Below are positions 1-8,083 of a DNA stretch of 64,000 nt, piece by piece; positions within the stretch are counted from its first letter, which is position 1, and every line of letters starts with the position of its first letter. The DNA is from an uncultured Oscillospiraceae bacterium (lineage in GTDB: Bacteria > Bacillota > Clostridia > Oscillospirales > Oscillospiraceae): the NCBI GenBank assembly GCA_934569045.1, contig CAKTJX010000003.1:38780-102779 (forward strand), given 5' to 3'. The translations under genes were made by a program, and so were the position numbers. The notes below the pieces were generated by a model. It did no database searches. It saw nothing but the letters and a program-made list of their open reading frames with translations, and was not told the origin of the DNA.

Positions 1-475
1 ACAGGGTTTCATTGGTATTCCACTTTGCCTTGCAGATGGCGGGGATGCCGCCCCAGATGGCCCCCGCCAGCATGGAGGCAAAAATCATCACGACAATCAG
101 CGCCCAGTTGGGGAGCTTGCCCCCCAGCAGAATCATGCAGGCCGCCGTGGCGAGACCGCCAATGAGGATCTGGCCCTCGCCGCCCACGTTCCAGAAGCGC
201 ATCTTGAAGGCGGGGGTTACCGCCAGGGATACCACCAGCAGAATCGCCAGATTCTGGCCCAGAATCCAGATTTTCCGGGGAGTGCCGAAGGCACCGGCAA
301 ACATGGTCTTGTAAACGCCGATGGGGTCCTGCCCCGTCAGAGCCGTGGTCACAATGGCGCAGACCACCAGCGCCAGGAGGATGGCCGCCCCGCGGATGCC
401 CCAGGCCCCGTACCAGGGCAGGTTCTCCCGCTTGGAAATATGCATTACGGGACCGGAAGAGTGATTTTTAGCCAT
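1..475 (-). CDS. ABC transporter permease, BMP/nucleoside type (partial, runs off left edge)
   Basis: The frame opens with MAKNHSSGPVMH at 475 and stays open to the window edge (about 158 codons). A hydrophobic segment lies near residues 24-42, followed by FWNVGGEGQILIGGLAT, the conserved motif of BPD_transp_2 permeases (RbsC/YufP type). The start overlaps the stop of the upstream ATPase gene by 8 bases, so the two are translationally coupled. In this family the permease forms the membrane channel of a nucleoside or sugar importer; the neighbouring BMP lipoprotein and xpt point to purine nucleosides or bases. The second permease usual in such operons would lie beyond the left edge. Confidence 0.9.
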   Translation of the reverse strand, partial: MAKNHSSGPVMHISKRENLPWYGAWGIRGAAILLALVVCAIVTTALTGQDPIGVYKTMFAGAFGTPRKIWILGQNLAILLVVSLAVTPAFKMRFWNVGGEGQILIGGLATAACMILLGGKLPNWALIVVMIFASMLAGAIWGGIPAICKAKWNTNETL

Positions 476-2006
476 TTGCCTTGCCTCCCAAACGCGTCAT
501 CATCATGCCGACCTCCGGCTTCTTGGAGGAGTCCGGCTTTTCCACCAGACCGCTGACCTTTCCGCCGCAGAGCACCAGAATCTTATCGCACAGCTCCAGC
601 AGCACATCCAGGTCCTCACCCACGAAAATCACGGCCACGCCGGCTTTTTTCTGCTTGTTGATCAGATCATAGATGGTGTAGGAGGAGTTGATATCCAGGC
701 CACGGACAGCATAGGCCGTCAGCAGCACCGTGGGGGCCGCGGCGATCTCCCGGCCCACCAGCACCTTCTGCACATTGCCGCCGGAGAGCCGCCGCACCGG
801 GGTGGAAACACCAGGGGTATTGACCTCCAGCTCCTCCACCACCTGCTCTGCCAGATGCTTTGGGTCCTTCCGGTTGGTAAACCAGGAGCGGCCCTTACGG
901 AAGGAGCGGAGCATCATGTTGTCCGTCAGATCCATGGAGCCAACCAGGCCCATGCCCAGCCGGTCCTCCGGCACGAAGGAAAGGCTGACGCCCATCCCCG
1001 CAATGGCGGTGGGGTCCTTGCCGATCAGCTCCTCCGCCTTTCCGTCATCCTCCAGGTAGCGGATGGAGCCGCCAACCGTGGGCTGCAAGCCCGCGATGGC
1101 CTCCAGCAGCTCCTTCTGGCCGCAGCCAGAAATACCGGCAATGCCCAGAATCTCCCCGGCGTTGGCGGTAAAGGACACATCGTCCAGCTTGACGGTTCCT
1201 TCGGCATCCTTCACTGTCAGATGCTCCACCACAATCCTGGGCCTGGAATTCACAGGCTGGGGCCGGTCGATATTCAGCGTCACAGGGCGGCCAACCATCA
1301 TATTGGTCATTTCCTGGGCGTTGGTTTCCTTCGTCAGCATATCGCCCACGAACTGGCCGTGGCGCAGGATGGCCACCCGGTCAGACAGCTCCTCCACCTC
1401 GTGCATCTTGTGGGTAATGATCACGATGGCCTTGCCGTCATTGCGCATATTCCGCAGCACAGCAAAGAGTTTTTCCGTCTCCTGGGGGGTCAGCACGGCG
1501 GTGGGCTCGTCCAGAATCAGGATATCCGCACCGCGGTACAGAACCTTGACAATCTCCACTGTCTGCTTCTGGGATACGGACATATTGTAAACCTTCTGGT
1601 TGGGGTCCACGTCAAAGCCATAGGCATCGCAGATGTCCTTGACCTTCTTCGCCACCTTGTTCATGTCCAGCCGTCCGGGCTCCTTCAGCCCTAAGACGAT
1701 ATTCTCCGCCGCGGTGAGCACGTCCACCAGCTTGAAATGCTGATGAATCATGCCGATGCCGTAGGAAAAGGCATCCTTGGGAGAGCGGATCAGGGCCTCC
1801 TCGCCATTGATGAAGATTTGGCCCTCGTCCGGGAAATAGATTCCGGAGAGCATGTTCATAAGGGTGGTTTTGCCGCTGCCGTTTTCGCCCAGCAGCGCCA
1901 GAATCTCCCCCTTGTAAATGTCCAGCCAGACCCGGTCACTCGCCAAAACCGGCCCAAACCGTTTGGTAATGTCCCGCATCTGCACCGCGGCTTTTTTCTC
2001 TTCCAA
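468..2006 (-). CDS. ABC importer ATPase with two fused nucleotide-binding domains (YufO/RbsA-like)
   Basis: About 512 residues with two ABC modules in tandem. Module 1 has Walker A GENGSGKTT (near 40), a signature-like SVSQKQ and Walker B ILILDEPTAVLTP. Module 2 has GISGCGQKELLEA in place of a classic Walker A, signature LSGGNVQK, and a degenerate Walker B (VLLTAYAVRGLD), the pattern normal for the C-terminal half of sugar/nucleoside ATPases. I place the start at TTG 2006 because AAGGAG sits 7 bases before it; a GTG at 2015 would overlap that ribosome site. The gene lies between the BMP lipoprotein and the permease of the same importer. It energises uptake, probably of purine nucleosides. Confidence 0.9.
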   Translation of the reverse strand: MEEKKAAVQMRDITKRFGPVLASDRVWLDIYKGEILALLGENGSGKTTLMNMLSGIYFPDEGQIFINGEEALIRSPKDAFSYGIGMIHQHFKLVDVLTAAENIVLGLKEPGRLDMNKVAKKVKDICDAYGFDVDPNQKVYNMSVSQKQTVEIVKVLYRGADILILDEPTAVLTPQETEKLFAVLRNMRNDGKAIVIITHKMHEVEELSDRVAILRHGQFVGDMLTKETNAQEMTNMMVGRPVTLNIDRPQPVNSRPRIVVEHLTVKDAEGTVKLDDVSFTANAGEILGIAGISGCGQKELLEAIAGLQPTVGGSIRYLEDDGKAEELIGKDPTAIAGMGVSLSFVPEDRLGMGLVGSMDLTDNMMLRSFRKGRSWFTNRKDPKHLAEQVVEELEVNTPGVSTPVRRLSGGNVQKVLVGREIAAAPTVLLTAYAVRGLDINSSYTIYDLINKQKKAGVAVIFVGEDLDVLLELCDKILVLCGGKVSGLVEKPDSSKKPEVGMMMTRLGGKANG

Positions 2007-2035
2007 AAAGATCACTCCTTGTCGTGAAATGCTAC

Positions 2036-2112
2036 AAAGGGCAACGCGGCGAAGGTGTTCACTGCGCTGCCCTTTGCAGCATTGCCCGGAGCCCCCGATT
2101 GGGGGCCCCGGG
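2036..2112 (-). other. Two strong hairpins between lipoprotein and ATPase genes
   Basis: Read on the minus strand, CCCGG-GCCCCC/GGGGGC-CCGGG (2085-2112, GATT loop) follows six bases after the lipoprotein stop. A second stem, AAAGGGCA..GCG paired with CGC.TGCCCTTT (2036-2075), comes next. No T-run follows either, so these are more likely mRNA-stabilising or partial-attenuation structures that keep the binding protein in excess over ATPase and permease. That role is inferred. Confidence 0.5.
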
Positions 2113-2118
2113 ATAAAA

Positions 2119-3393
2119 TCAGAATGCCTGGTCCAGCAGGTTGATGCCGTCGATCTTCAGATCGAAGTAAGGCGCGGAACGCTTCACAGACTCCTGGAAA
2201 GCGCCGTCCTCGATGACCTCGGTATCGGGGGTGTAGTCGGGGTCGGTGTCCACATCGGCCATGTAGCTGTCCACCTGCTTGCCGTCCACGGTGAAGGTAG
2301 TGATGTCAAAGACCTTGACGGAGCCGTCTTCGATGGCAGCCTTGACCTCGGCCAGCTTCTCGGCAGTGCCGGGGGCAACCGCGGCGTCGTTCAGGTCGGT
2401 CAGGACAACAGAGCCGGTCTCGATGGTGCCAGTCCAGTCGGTGGGGATGGTTTCGCCGTTCATCACAGCCTTGATGGCCAGCTCATAGTAGGGCGTCCAG
2501 TCAATGCGGGAGGACACCAGGAAGGTCTTGGGGCAGGCGGCGATGGTGGAGCCGTTGTAGGAGACGTTAGGCACACCGGCGGTCTCGCAGGCAGTGGGGG
2601 CGCCCATGGAGTCGGCGTGCTGGGAGATCAGAACGCAGCCGTTCTGGATCAGCTTGTTGGCGCCTTCCTTCTCGGCGGTCTCATCGTACCAGGAACCGGT
2701 GAAGGTCACGTCCATGGTGACGGAGGGGCAGACGGACTTGGCGCCCAGGTAGAAGCTGGTGTAGCCGGACACAACCTCGGCGTAGGTGAAAGCGCCCACG
2801 TAGCCCATCTTGGCCTCGTCGGCGGTGATGGTGCCGTCCTCGATCATCTGGTTCAGCTTCATACCGGCAACCACACCGGCCATGTAGCGGCCCTCATAGA
2901 TGGCGGCGAAGGCGTTGTGGTGGTTGCTCAGGCCCTGGGTGTGGGCCTTGGTGCCGGTGGCGTGGCAGAACTGCACATCGGGGAACTCCTGGGCAGCCTG
3001 GATGATGTAATCCTCATGGCCGAAGGAGTCGGCAAAGATGATGTTGCAGCCGGCATCGGCCAGCTCGCAGGCGGCATCGTAGCACTCCTGGCCCTCGGGG
3101 ATGTTGGTGCGGAACAGGTACTGATCTTCGGTCAGCCCCAGGTCGGCAATGGCCTGCTTGGCAGCGTTCATGAAGTTCAGGTCGTAGGTGGAGTTCTCGT
3201 CGTGCAGGAAGATGAAGCCGACCTTGATGTCAGAAACGGCAGCGGGGGCTTCTGTCTCGGCAGCGGCAGTGGTCTCCGCGGAACCGGCAGCAGCGGTGGT
3301 CTCCGCCGCGGCAGGGGGCTCGGTCTTACCGCCGCAGGCAGCCAGACCCAGGACCATTACCAGGACCAGTGCAAGAGAAAGAATCTTTTTCAT
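2119..3393 (-). CDS. BMP-family substrate-binding lipoprotein (nucleoside importer)
   Basis: 424 residues. The N-terminus MKKILSLALVLVMVLGLAAC is a lipoprotein signal with lipobox LAAC (Cys20), followed by a Thr/Ala/Glu-rich tether to about residue 50. The mature domain starts DIKVGFIFLHDENSTYDLNF and continues with NIIFADSFGHEDYI, the pattern of the BMP/PnrA/TmpC family, which binds purine nucleosides outside the membrane. It lies 84 bases downstream of xpt with no terminator seen between, so it is probably in the guanine-riboswitch transcript. Substrate identity is inferred from family and context. Confidence 0.9.
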   Translation of the reverse strand: MKKILSLALVLVMVLGLAACGGKTEPPAAAETTAAAGSAETTAAAETEAPAAVSDIKVGFIFLHDENSTYDLNFMNAAKQAIADLGLTEDQYLFRTNIPEGQECYDAACELADAGCNIIFADSFGHEDYIIQAAQEFPDVQFCHATGTKAHTQGLSNHHNAFAAIYEGRYMAGVVAGMKLNQMIEDGTITADEAKMGYVGAFTYAEVVSGYTSFYLGAKSVCPSVTMDVTFTGSWYDETAEKEGANKLIQNGCVLISQHADSMGAPTACETAGVPNVSYNGSTIAACPKTFLVSSRIDWTPYYELAIKAVMNGETIPTDWTGTIETGSVVLTDLNDAAVAPGTAEKLAEVKAAIEDGSVKVFDITTFTVDGKQVDSYMADVDTDPDYTPDTEVIEDGAFQESVKRSAPYFDLKIDGINLLDQAF

Positions 3394-3477
3394 GTTTTCT
3401 TTTTCCTCCTTGATTCGTTTGGAAGCCTGAAAATCCGGGCCTCCTTCTCTATGTTTATCGCGTCCGCGAAAAACAAC

Positions 3478-4050
3478 TTATTGACGGAAGGTGATGTCGT
3501 GATCGGTCATGTGCTCCACAATAGCCAGGGACTCCACCCGGACACCCTCGGCCCGCAGCGCGTCGCCGCCGCCCTGGAAGCCCTTCTCAATGGCAATGGC
3601 AGCACCGGCCACGGTGCCCCCCGCCTGGCGCACCAGCTCGGTCAGGCCGATCAAGGCCTTGCCGTTGGCCAGGAAATCATCCACCAGCAGCACCCGGTCC
3701 TTGGGGCCCAGGTAGTCGCTGCTGACCACAACGGTGTAATCCGTTCCGTGGGTGAAGGAGTGAACCACAGTGGAGTAGACAGAGCCATCCACATTGCTGG
3801 ACTTGTGCTTCTTGGCAAAGACCATGGGAACCCCCATCTCCATTGCCACCGCCGCGGCAATGGCAATGCCGGAGGACTCGATGGTCAGAACCTTGTTGAC
3901 CCCGGCATCCTGATAGAGGGAAGCAAATTCTCTTGCCATCTCACCTAAAAAGGTGGAGTCAATCTGCTGGTTCAGGAAGCTGCCTACCTTCAGAATCCCG
4001 CCGGGGAGTACCTTTCCTTCGCGGAGGATCTTCTCTTCCATTGCTTTCAT
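3478..4050 (-). CDS. xpt: Xanthine phosphoribosyltransferase
   Basis: 190 residues, the usual length for Xpt. The protein opens MKAMEEKILREGKVLPGG, then LKVGSFLNQQIDSTF as in Bacillus Xpt. The PRPP-binding loop is VLLVDDFLANGKALIGL (near 122-138) and TIESSGIA is the second family signature. It converts xanthine (or hypoxanthine/guanine) plus PRPP to the nucleotide. The start is supported by AAGGAGC upstream of ATG 4050. The leader holds a guanine riboswitch and terminator, so purine excess should switch it off. It is the first gene of the salvage operon with the BMP-type importer. Confidence 0.95.
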   Translation of the reverse strand: MKAMEEKILREGKVLPGGILKVGSFLNQQIDSTFLGEMAREFASLYQDAGVNKVLTIESSGIAIAAAVAMEMGVPMVFAKKHKSSNVDGSVYSTVVHSFTHGTDYTVVVSSDYLGPKDRVLLVDDFLANGKALIGLTELVRQAGGTVAGAAIAIEKGFQGGGDALRAEGVRVESLAIVEHMTDHDITFRQ

Positions 4051-4078
4051 TGTTCAAAGCGCTCCTTTTTTCTAACAG

Positions 4079-4111
4079 TCAAAAAATCCGCGGACCTACT
4101 GATCCACGGAT
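4079..4111 (-). terminator. Riboswitch expression-platform terminator for xpt
   Basis: On the minus strand ATCCGTGGA (4111-4103) pairs with TCCGCGGAT (4094-4086) and is followed at once by a T-run. It lies between the aptamer and the xpt ribosome site, as expected for a transcription-terminating OFF switch. Confidence 0.9.
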
Positions 4112-4176
4112 GCAAAAATGAGCAAACGCCTCCCAAAGCCACCCAAACCGGGGCCGGAACGCGCGTATTCTTTTTC

Positions 4177-4244
4177 ACCAATGGTCGCAGCTTCCTGGCG
4201 CTGCGGTAGAAACTTTCGGGCCATGCATCCGAAATTACATCAGC
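4177..4244 (-). promoter_or_regulatory. Guanine-class purine riboswitch aptamer
   Basis: The minus strand reads P1 GCTGATG, then TAAT (J1/2), P2 TTTCGG..CCGAAA, the core GTTTCTACC (J2/3), P3 CGCAGC..GCTGCG, then GAC-CATTGGT closing P1. The order, the J1/2 and J2/3 residues and the C after GA (position 74 in Bacillus xpt numbering) match guanine-binding aptamers. Both hairpin loops look longer than the canonical 7 bases (about 8-9 in L2, 8 in L3). A terminator and xpt follow. Guanine or hypoxanthine binding should favour termination. Confidence 0.9.
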
Positions 4245-4264
4245 TGTGTTCACTTGTTACGGTC

Positions 4265-4293
4265 ATGGTAATTCAAAATTCATCATTTGTCAA
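4265..4293 (-). promoter_or_regulatory. Sigma-A promoter of the xpt operon
   Basis: Minus strand TTGACA (4293-4288), 17-base spacer, TACCAT (4270-4265). It lies about 20 bases upstream of the riboswitch aptamer. Confidence 0.75.
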
Positions 4294-4370
4294 CATTTCC
4301 CGAAGCCCTTCTTCGTTTTTTTCGGTTTTACACAAAAAGCCGGTGAAATCCCCCGTTTTTTTTGACCGCA

Positions 4371-4411
4371 AAAAATCAGCCGGAGACGACCCCCGTCCCC
4401 GGCTGATTTTT
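4371..4411. terminator. Terminator after yhaM (active in both directions by symmetry)
   Basis: AAAAATCAGCCGG pairs with CCGGCTGATTTTT around a 15-base loop; the A/T runs on both sides allow termination in either direction. It abuts the yhaM stop codon. Confidence 0.8.
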
Positions 4412-5361
4412 CATTCGTGGTGATAAATCCGCTTGTCCAGCGCGAAAATCCGGCTGCTGAAGCTGCCCTCCGGTACATTCGGCAGGTTTTCGGCGTAAAT
4501 TTCCATGCGGCTGTCCATCATGTCGATCTGGCTCAGCATTTCCGCCTCGGCAAACATGGGCCGCACCGCCGCGCCGAATTCCGGCTCCCCGTGGTGGGAG
4601 AGAACCATGTGCTGCAGCAGCAGGCTCTTCTCCTCCGGGGTTCCCAGCTCCGCGCAGACCTGGGCAATCTCCTGGGCGCCCATCACCAGATGCCCCAGCA
4701 GCTGCCCCTTGCGGGAATAGTCCGTCACAATGCCCAGCTGGGAAAAGGTAAACTCCCGCTCCTTGGCAAAGTCATGCAGGAGCGTGCCCGTCAGCAGCAG
4801 ACTCCGGTCAATTATCTGGGGGTAGAGCCCCGCCAGGAAGTCCGCCAGGCGCATCATATTGGCCGTGTGCATCAGAAGCCCCGACAGGAAGCTGTGGTGC
4901 ACGCTCTTCGCCGCGGGGATATTCCGGAAGGTCTCCAGGTGCCGGGCGAGCATGGTCTTCGCCACCTGGCGGTAGTCGCCGTCCTCCATGGAGTCGATCA
5001 GGCGCTGCACCGCCTCCAGTGTCTTGTCCCGGTCAATGGGGGCCACGGGCACCAGCAGCGATGTATCATAGCTGTCCTCCGGAGTGGCCATGCGGATATT
5101 GGAGGCGGTGAGCTGGGCCGTGCCCCGGTATTCCGTCACGTCTCCCCGGACCTTGACCACCTTCCCCGCGTCCTCCGGCGCGCCCACCGGGCCGCTGTAA
5201 TCCCAGGCCTTCAGGTCCAGATTGCCGGACCGGTCCGAAATGGTGGCACTCAAAAAGGGCTTTCCGCTGTTGGAGGTCTTAATTTGCCCTTCCTTGAGAA
5301 TATAAAATCCCTCCACCCGGTCTCCGGGGGTCATCTGGGAAATCTGCTTGTTGTATTCCAT
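4411..5361 (-). CDS. yhaM: 3'-5' exoribonuclease YhaM-type, OB-fold plus HD domain
   Basis: 316 residues, close to Bacillus YhaM. The N-terminal OB-fold (about 10-90) includes FLSATISDRSGNLDLKAWDY. The HD domain follows, with HHSFLSGLLMHTANM and LLTGTLLHDFAKEREF carrying the metal-binding His and His-Asp. Members degrade RNA and single-stranded DNA from the 3' end in the cytoplasm. I chose ATG 5361 (MEYNKQISQM) because AAGGAG lies about 8 bases upstream; a longer upstream frame has no ribosome site and runs into a repeat. It appears to be transcribed alone, with its own terminator. Confidence 0.9.
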   Translation of the reverse strand: MEYNKQISQMTPGDRVEGFYILKEGQIKTSNSGKPFLSATISDRSGNLDLKAWDYSGPVGAPEDAGKVVKVRGDVTEYRGTAQLTASNIRMATPEDSYDTSLLVPVAPIDRDKTLEAVQRLIDSMEDGDYRQVAKTMLARHLETFRNIPAAKSVHHSFLSGLLMHTANMMRLADFLAGLYPQIIDRSLLLTGTLLHDFAKEREFTFSQLGIVTDYSRKGQLLGHLVMGAQEIAQVCAELGTPEEKSLLLQHMVLSHHGEPEFGAAVRPMFAEAEMLSQIDMMDSRMEIYAENLPNVPEGSFSSRIFALDKRIYHHE

Positions 5362-5461
5362 CCTATCGACTCCTTTTCTCTGCCCATTATAACGGAACAA
5401 GCTGCCAATTGCAATACAAAGCCGCAAAACAAGCTTTATGGAATGCCCCAAGCGTCCTGTC

Positions 5462-5636
5462 AAAAAAGCCTCGCAGAGTTTGCCGACGAAAGTCGGCAAA
5501 TAAAGTTGAATCATTTTCTGTCGGGGCGTGTACCTGACAGAAAATACTTCTCAGGCTGCAAGTGTGCGCCCGTAGGGCGTGCGCGCAGCAGACTGCAAAA
5601 GTTTGTTGGGAAAGCCCGTTAGGGCTTTCCCAACAG
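5462..5636. repeat. Multi-hairpin intergenic repeat, copy 1
   Basis: About 175 bases between pyrB and yhaM, nearly identical at both ends to 21427-21617. In minus-strand order it holds GTTGGGAAAGCCC/GGGCTTTCCCAAC, a variable stem CGCCC-TAC-GGGCG, ATTTTCTGTC/GACAGAAAAT and TTTGCCGAC/GTCGGCAAA, then GAGGC and a T-run. It starts directly after the pyrB stop. Its first stem plausibly ends the pyr transcript; the rest could be a structured RNA or a MITE. No protein is encoded. Confidence 0.85.
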
Positions 5637-6719
5637 TTATTCAGCAATATGCTCGCAGTAGATGCAGCGGTGAATCCCCGCCGCCTTGTCGGTGAGGCGG
5701 AAAATCTGGGGCAGCTCCTGCTCCGTAGCGGTGATGCAGCGGGGGTTGCGGCAGACGAGATCGTAGCGCAGCTCTCCGGCAATAGGCTCCCGCTCCGGGT
5801 TCTCCTCCGCTTCCTTCAGAAGCTTCAGAATCAGGGCCATGCGCATATACTTGCCGTTCAGCGCCTGGCGGAAATAGGCAGCCCGGGGGTCATCGTCCAC
5901 GGCCACGCTGATTTCGTTGACTCTGGGCAGGGGGTGCAGCACGCACATGTGCTCCTTCGCCAGCTTCATCTTCTCCGTATCCAGAATGTAGCTGTCCTTC
6001 AGGCGGGCATAGGCATCGGGGTCAGAGAACCGCTCCCGCTGGATGCGGGTCATGTACAGCACGTCCAGGCCGGGCATGGCGTTCTCCAGAGAGGTGACCT
6101 CCTCATAGGGGATGCCGTTCTTCTCCAGCACGCCGAACTTCACATAGCCGGGGAGCCGCAGCTCCTCCGGGGAGATCAGCACCACCCGGATGCCGGTGTA
6201 GCGGCTCATGGCCTCAATGAGGGAGTGCACCGTGCGGCCGTATTTCAGGTCGCCGCAGAAGCCGATGGTCAGATCATTCAGCCGTCCCATTTCCCGGGAA
6301 ATGGTCAGCAGGTCCGCCAACGTCTGGGTGGGATGGTTGTGCATACCGTCACCGGCGTTGATCACCGGCACGGAGGCATTCCGGGAGGCAACGAAGGGCG
6401 CGCCGTCCTTGGGGTGCCGGATGGCCATAATGTCCGCGTAGCAGCTGAGAATCTTGGCCGTGTCCGCCATGCTCTCGCCCTTGGAGGCAGAGGAGGAATT
6501 GGCGGAGGCAAAGCCCAGGACGCTGCCGCCCAGCTCCAGCATGGCCGCCTCAAAGCTCAGGCGGGTCCGGGTGGAGGGCTCATAGAAAAGGGTGGCCAGC
6601 TTCTTATACTTGCAGCTCTCCCGGTACTTCTCCGGGTGGGCGATAATGTCCTTGGCCGTGGCAATGAGCCCGTCCAGCTCCTCCGCAGACAGGTCCAGGA
6701 TGCTATTTAAACTTCTCAT
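5637..6719 (-). CDS. pyrB: Aspartate carbamoyltransferase catalytic chain fused to a PyrI-like zinc domain
   Basis: 360 residues against about 305-310 for ordinary PyrB. Residues 1-305 carry the catalytic chain: carbamoyl-phosphate motif [13 protein letters not shown] (45-57), HPTQTLADL (129-137) and HPLPRVNEI (262-270). The extra tail, residues 318-360, has Cys323-x4-Cys328-x23-Cys352-x2-Cys355, starting [10 protein letters not shown] and ending RCIYCEH, the zinc-ribbon pattern of the regulatory chain PyrI. PyrI's nucleotide-binding domain is absent. It makes carbamoyl-aspartate, the committed step of UMP synthesis. The start overlaps the pyrE stop by 4 bases; it is the last gene of the operon. 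Confidence 0.95.
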   Translation of the reverse strand: MRSLNSILDLSAEELDGLIATAKDIIAHPEKYRESCKYKKLATLFYEPSTRTRLSFEAAMLELGGSVLGFASANSSSASKGESMADTAKILSCYADIMAIRHPKDGAPFVASRNASVPVINAGDGMHNHPTQTLADLLTISREMGRLNDLTIGFCGDLKYGRTVHSLIEAMSRYTGIRVVLISPEELRLPGYVKFGVLEKNGIPYEEVTSLENAMPGLDVLYMTRIQRERFSDPDAYARLKDSYILDTEKMKLAKEHMCVLHPLPRVNEISVAVDDDPRAAYFRQALNGKYMRMALILKLLKEAEENPEREPIAGELRYDLVCRNPRCITATEQELPQIFRLTDKAAGIHRCIYCEHIAE

Positions 6720-7372
6720 GCCTTGCCTCCGTTCACAGCCAGGTAGGCCCGAATCCGGGCCACATTTTCCGCGTTCTTGGGGTCCTCTTCCAGATACTCG
6801 ACGATGTCATACACATCCACCACGGAGTACACCGGGAAGCCGAACTCCTCCTCTACCTCTTCCATGGCCAGCTTTTCGCCCTTGCCCCGCTCCTTGCGGT
6901 CCACCATGATAAATGTTGCTGCAACCTTGACGCCCTCCAGCTGCTTCAGAATCGCCATGCTCTCCCGGATGGCGGTTCCGGCGGTAATCACGTCCTCGGT
7001 GATGACCACCTCTTCCCCGGCCTTCGGCACATAGCCCACGAACACGCCGCCCTCGCCGTGATCCTTGGCCTCCTTCCGGTTGAAGAAGAAGGGCACGTCC
7101 AGCCCCTCCTTGCTCAGAGCCACCGCGGCGGACACGGCAATGGAGATGCCCTTGTAGGCGGGGCCGTAGAGGACGGCCCGCTTGTCGCCCAGCTTCTCTT
7201 TATAGGCCCGGGCGTAGAACTCGCCCAGGGTGGCAATCTCCCTGCCGGTTTTGATCATGCCGGCATTGATGAAATAGGGAATCTTCCGGCCGGATTTGGC
7301 GGTGAAGTCACCGAATTTCAGCACACCGGCATTTTCCAGGAACTCAATAAACTCTCTTTTGTAGCTTTCCAT
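6716..7372 (-). CDS. pyrE: Orotate phosphoribosyltransferase
   Basis: 218 residues. [19 protein letters not shown] (about 21-39) is the orotate-binding region, [16 protein letters not shown] the conserved central loop and [16 protein letters not shown] the PRPP motif. It joins orotate to PRPP to give OMP. It sits between pyrF and pyrB; the stop overlaps the pyrB start. Length and motifs are normal, and both acidic PRPP-motif residues are present, unlike the PyrE-like protein at 53111-53746. Confidence 0.95.
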   Translation of the reverse strand: MESYKREFIEFLENAGVLKFGDFTAKSGRKIPYFINAGMIKTGREIATLGEFYARAYKEKLGDKRAVLYGPAYKGISIAVSAAVALSKEGLDVPFFFNRKEAKDHGEGGVFVGYVPKAGEEVVITEDVITAGTAIRESMAILKQLEGVKVAATFIMVDRKERGKGEKLAMEEVEEEFGFPVYSVVDVYDIVEYLEEDPKNAENVARIRAYLAVNGGKA

Positions 7373-7384
7373 GGCGTTTCTCCT

Positions 7385-8083
7385 TTAGTCGACAAATTCC
7401 GCCACGCACCGCTCATAGGCGGCTACGGGGTCGGCGGCGGCGGTGATGGGACGGCCCACCACAATGTAATCCGAGCCAATGGCCTTAGCGGCGGCGGGGG
7501 TCATAACCCGCTTCTGATCGCCAATATCCCCATCCGCAAAGCGGACACCAGGGGTGATGGTGAGGAAATTCTTTCCACAGACGTTGTGGACTTTTTCCGC
7601 CTCCAGAGGGGAGCACACCACGCCGTCCAGCCCGGCGTTCTTGGCTGTCTCGGCATAGTGCATCACCACCTGGTCAATGGGGGCGTGGATCATCAGGTCC
7701 CGCTCCATGGACTCCTGGTCGGTGGAGGTCAGCTGGGTCACGGCAATCAGCAGGGGCCGGGTGCCGTCAGGCCGGGTGAGGCCCTCCAAGGCCGCCTGCA
7801 TCATGGCGGTGGTTCCGGCTGCGTGGAGGTTGGTGATATCCACATCCAGATTCCGCAGCACAGCCATGGACTTCTTCACGGTGTTGGGAATGTCGTGGAG
7901 CTTCAGGTCCAGAAAAATCTTATGGCCTCTGGCCTTGATCTGCCGGACGATCTCCGGGCCCTCGGCGTAGTACAGCTCCATGCCGATCTTTACAAAGGGC
8001 TTTCTGCCGGTGAACTTATCCAGGAACGCGAAGGTCTGCTCCGCGCTGGAAAAGTCACAGGCTACAATCACGTCTTTACCCAT
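7385..8083 (-). CDS. pyrF: Orotidine 5'-phosphate decarboxylase
   Basis: 232 residues, group 1 OMP decarboxylase. DVIVACDFSS is the N-terminal strand; KIFLDLKLHDIPNTVKKS (around 53-70) contains the catalytic Asp-x-Lys-x-x-Asp array; TPGVRFADGDIGDQKR and DYIVVGRPIT form the phosphate-binding end. It makes UMP. The start ATG lies inside the end of pyrD (8-base overlap), which indicates coupling. Thirteen bases separate it from pyrE. Confidence 0.95.
   Translation of the reverse strand: MGKDVIVACDFSSAEQTFAFLDKFTGRKPFVKIGMELYYAEGPEIVRQIKARGHKIFLDLKLHDIPNTVKKSMAVLRNLDVDITNLHAAGTTAMMQAALEGLTRPDGTRPLLIAVTQLTSTDQESMERDLMIHAPIDQVVMHYAETAKNAGLDGVVCSPLEAEKVHNVCGKNFLTITPGVRFADGDIGDQKRVMTPAAAKAIGSDYIVVGRPITAAADPVAAYERCVAEFVD

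Noticed and set aside
1918..3948. Long plus-strand open frame (676 codons) opposite the lipoprotein and xpt genes
   Set aside because: Gly/Val/Leu-rich antisense shadow caused by high GC and codon bias of the real minus-strand genes.
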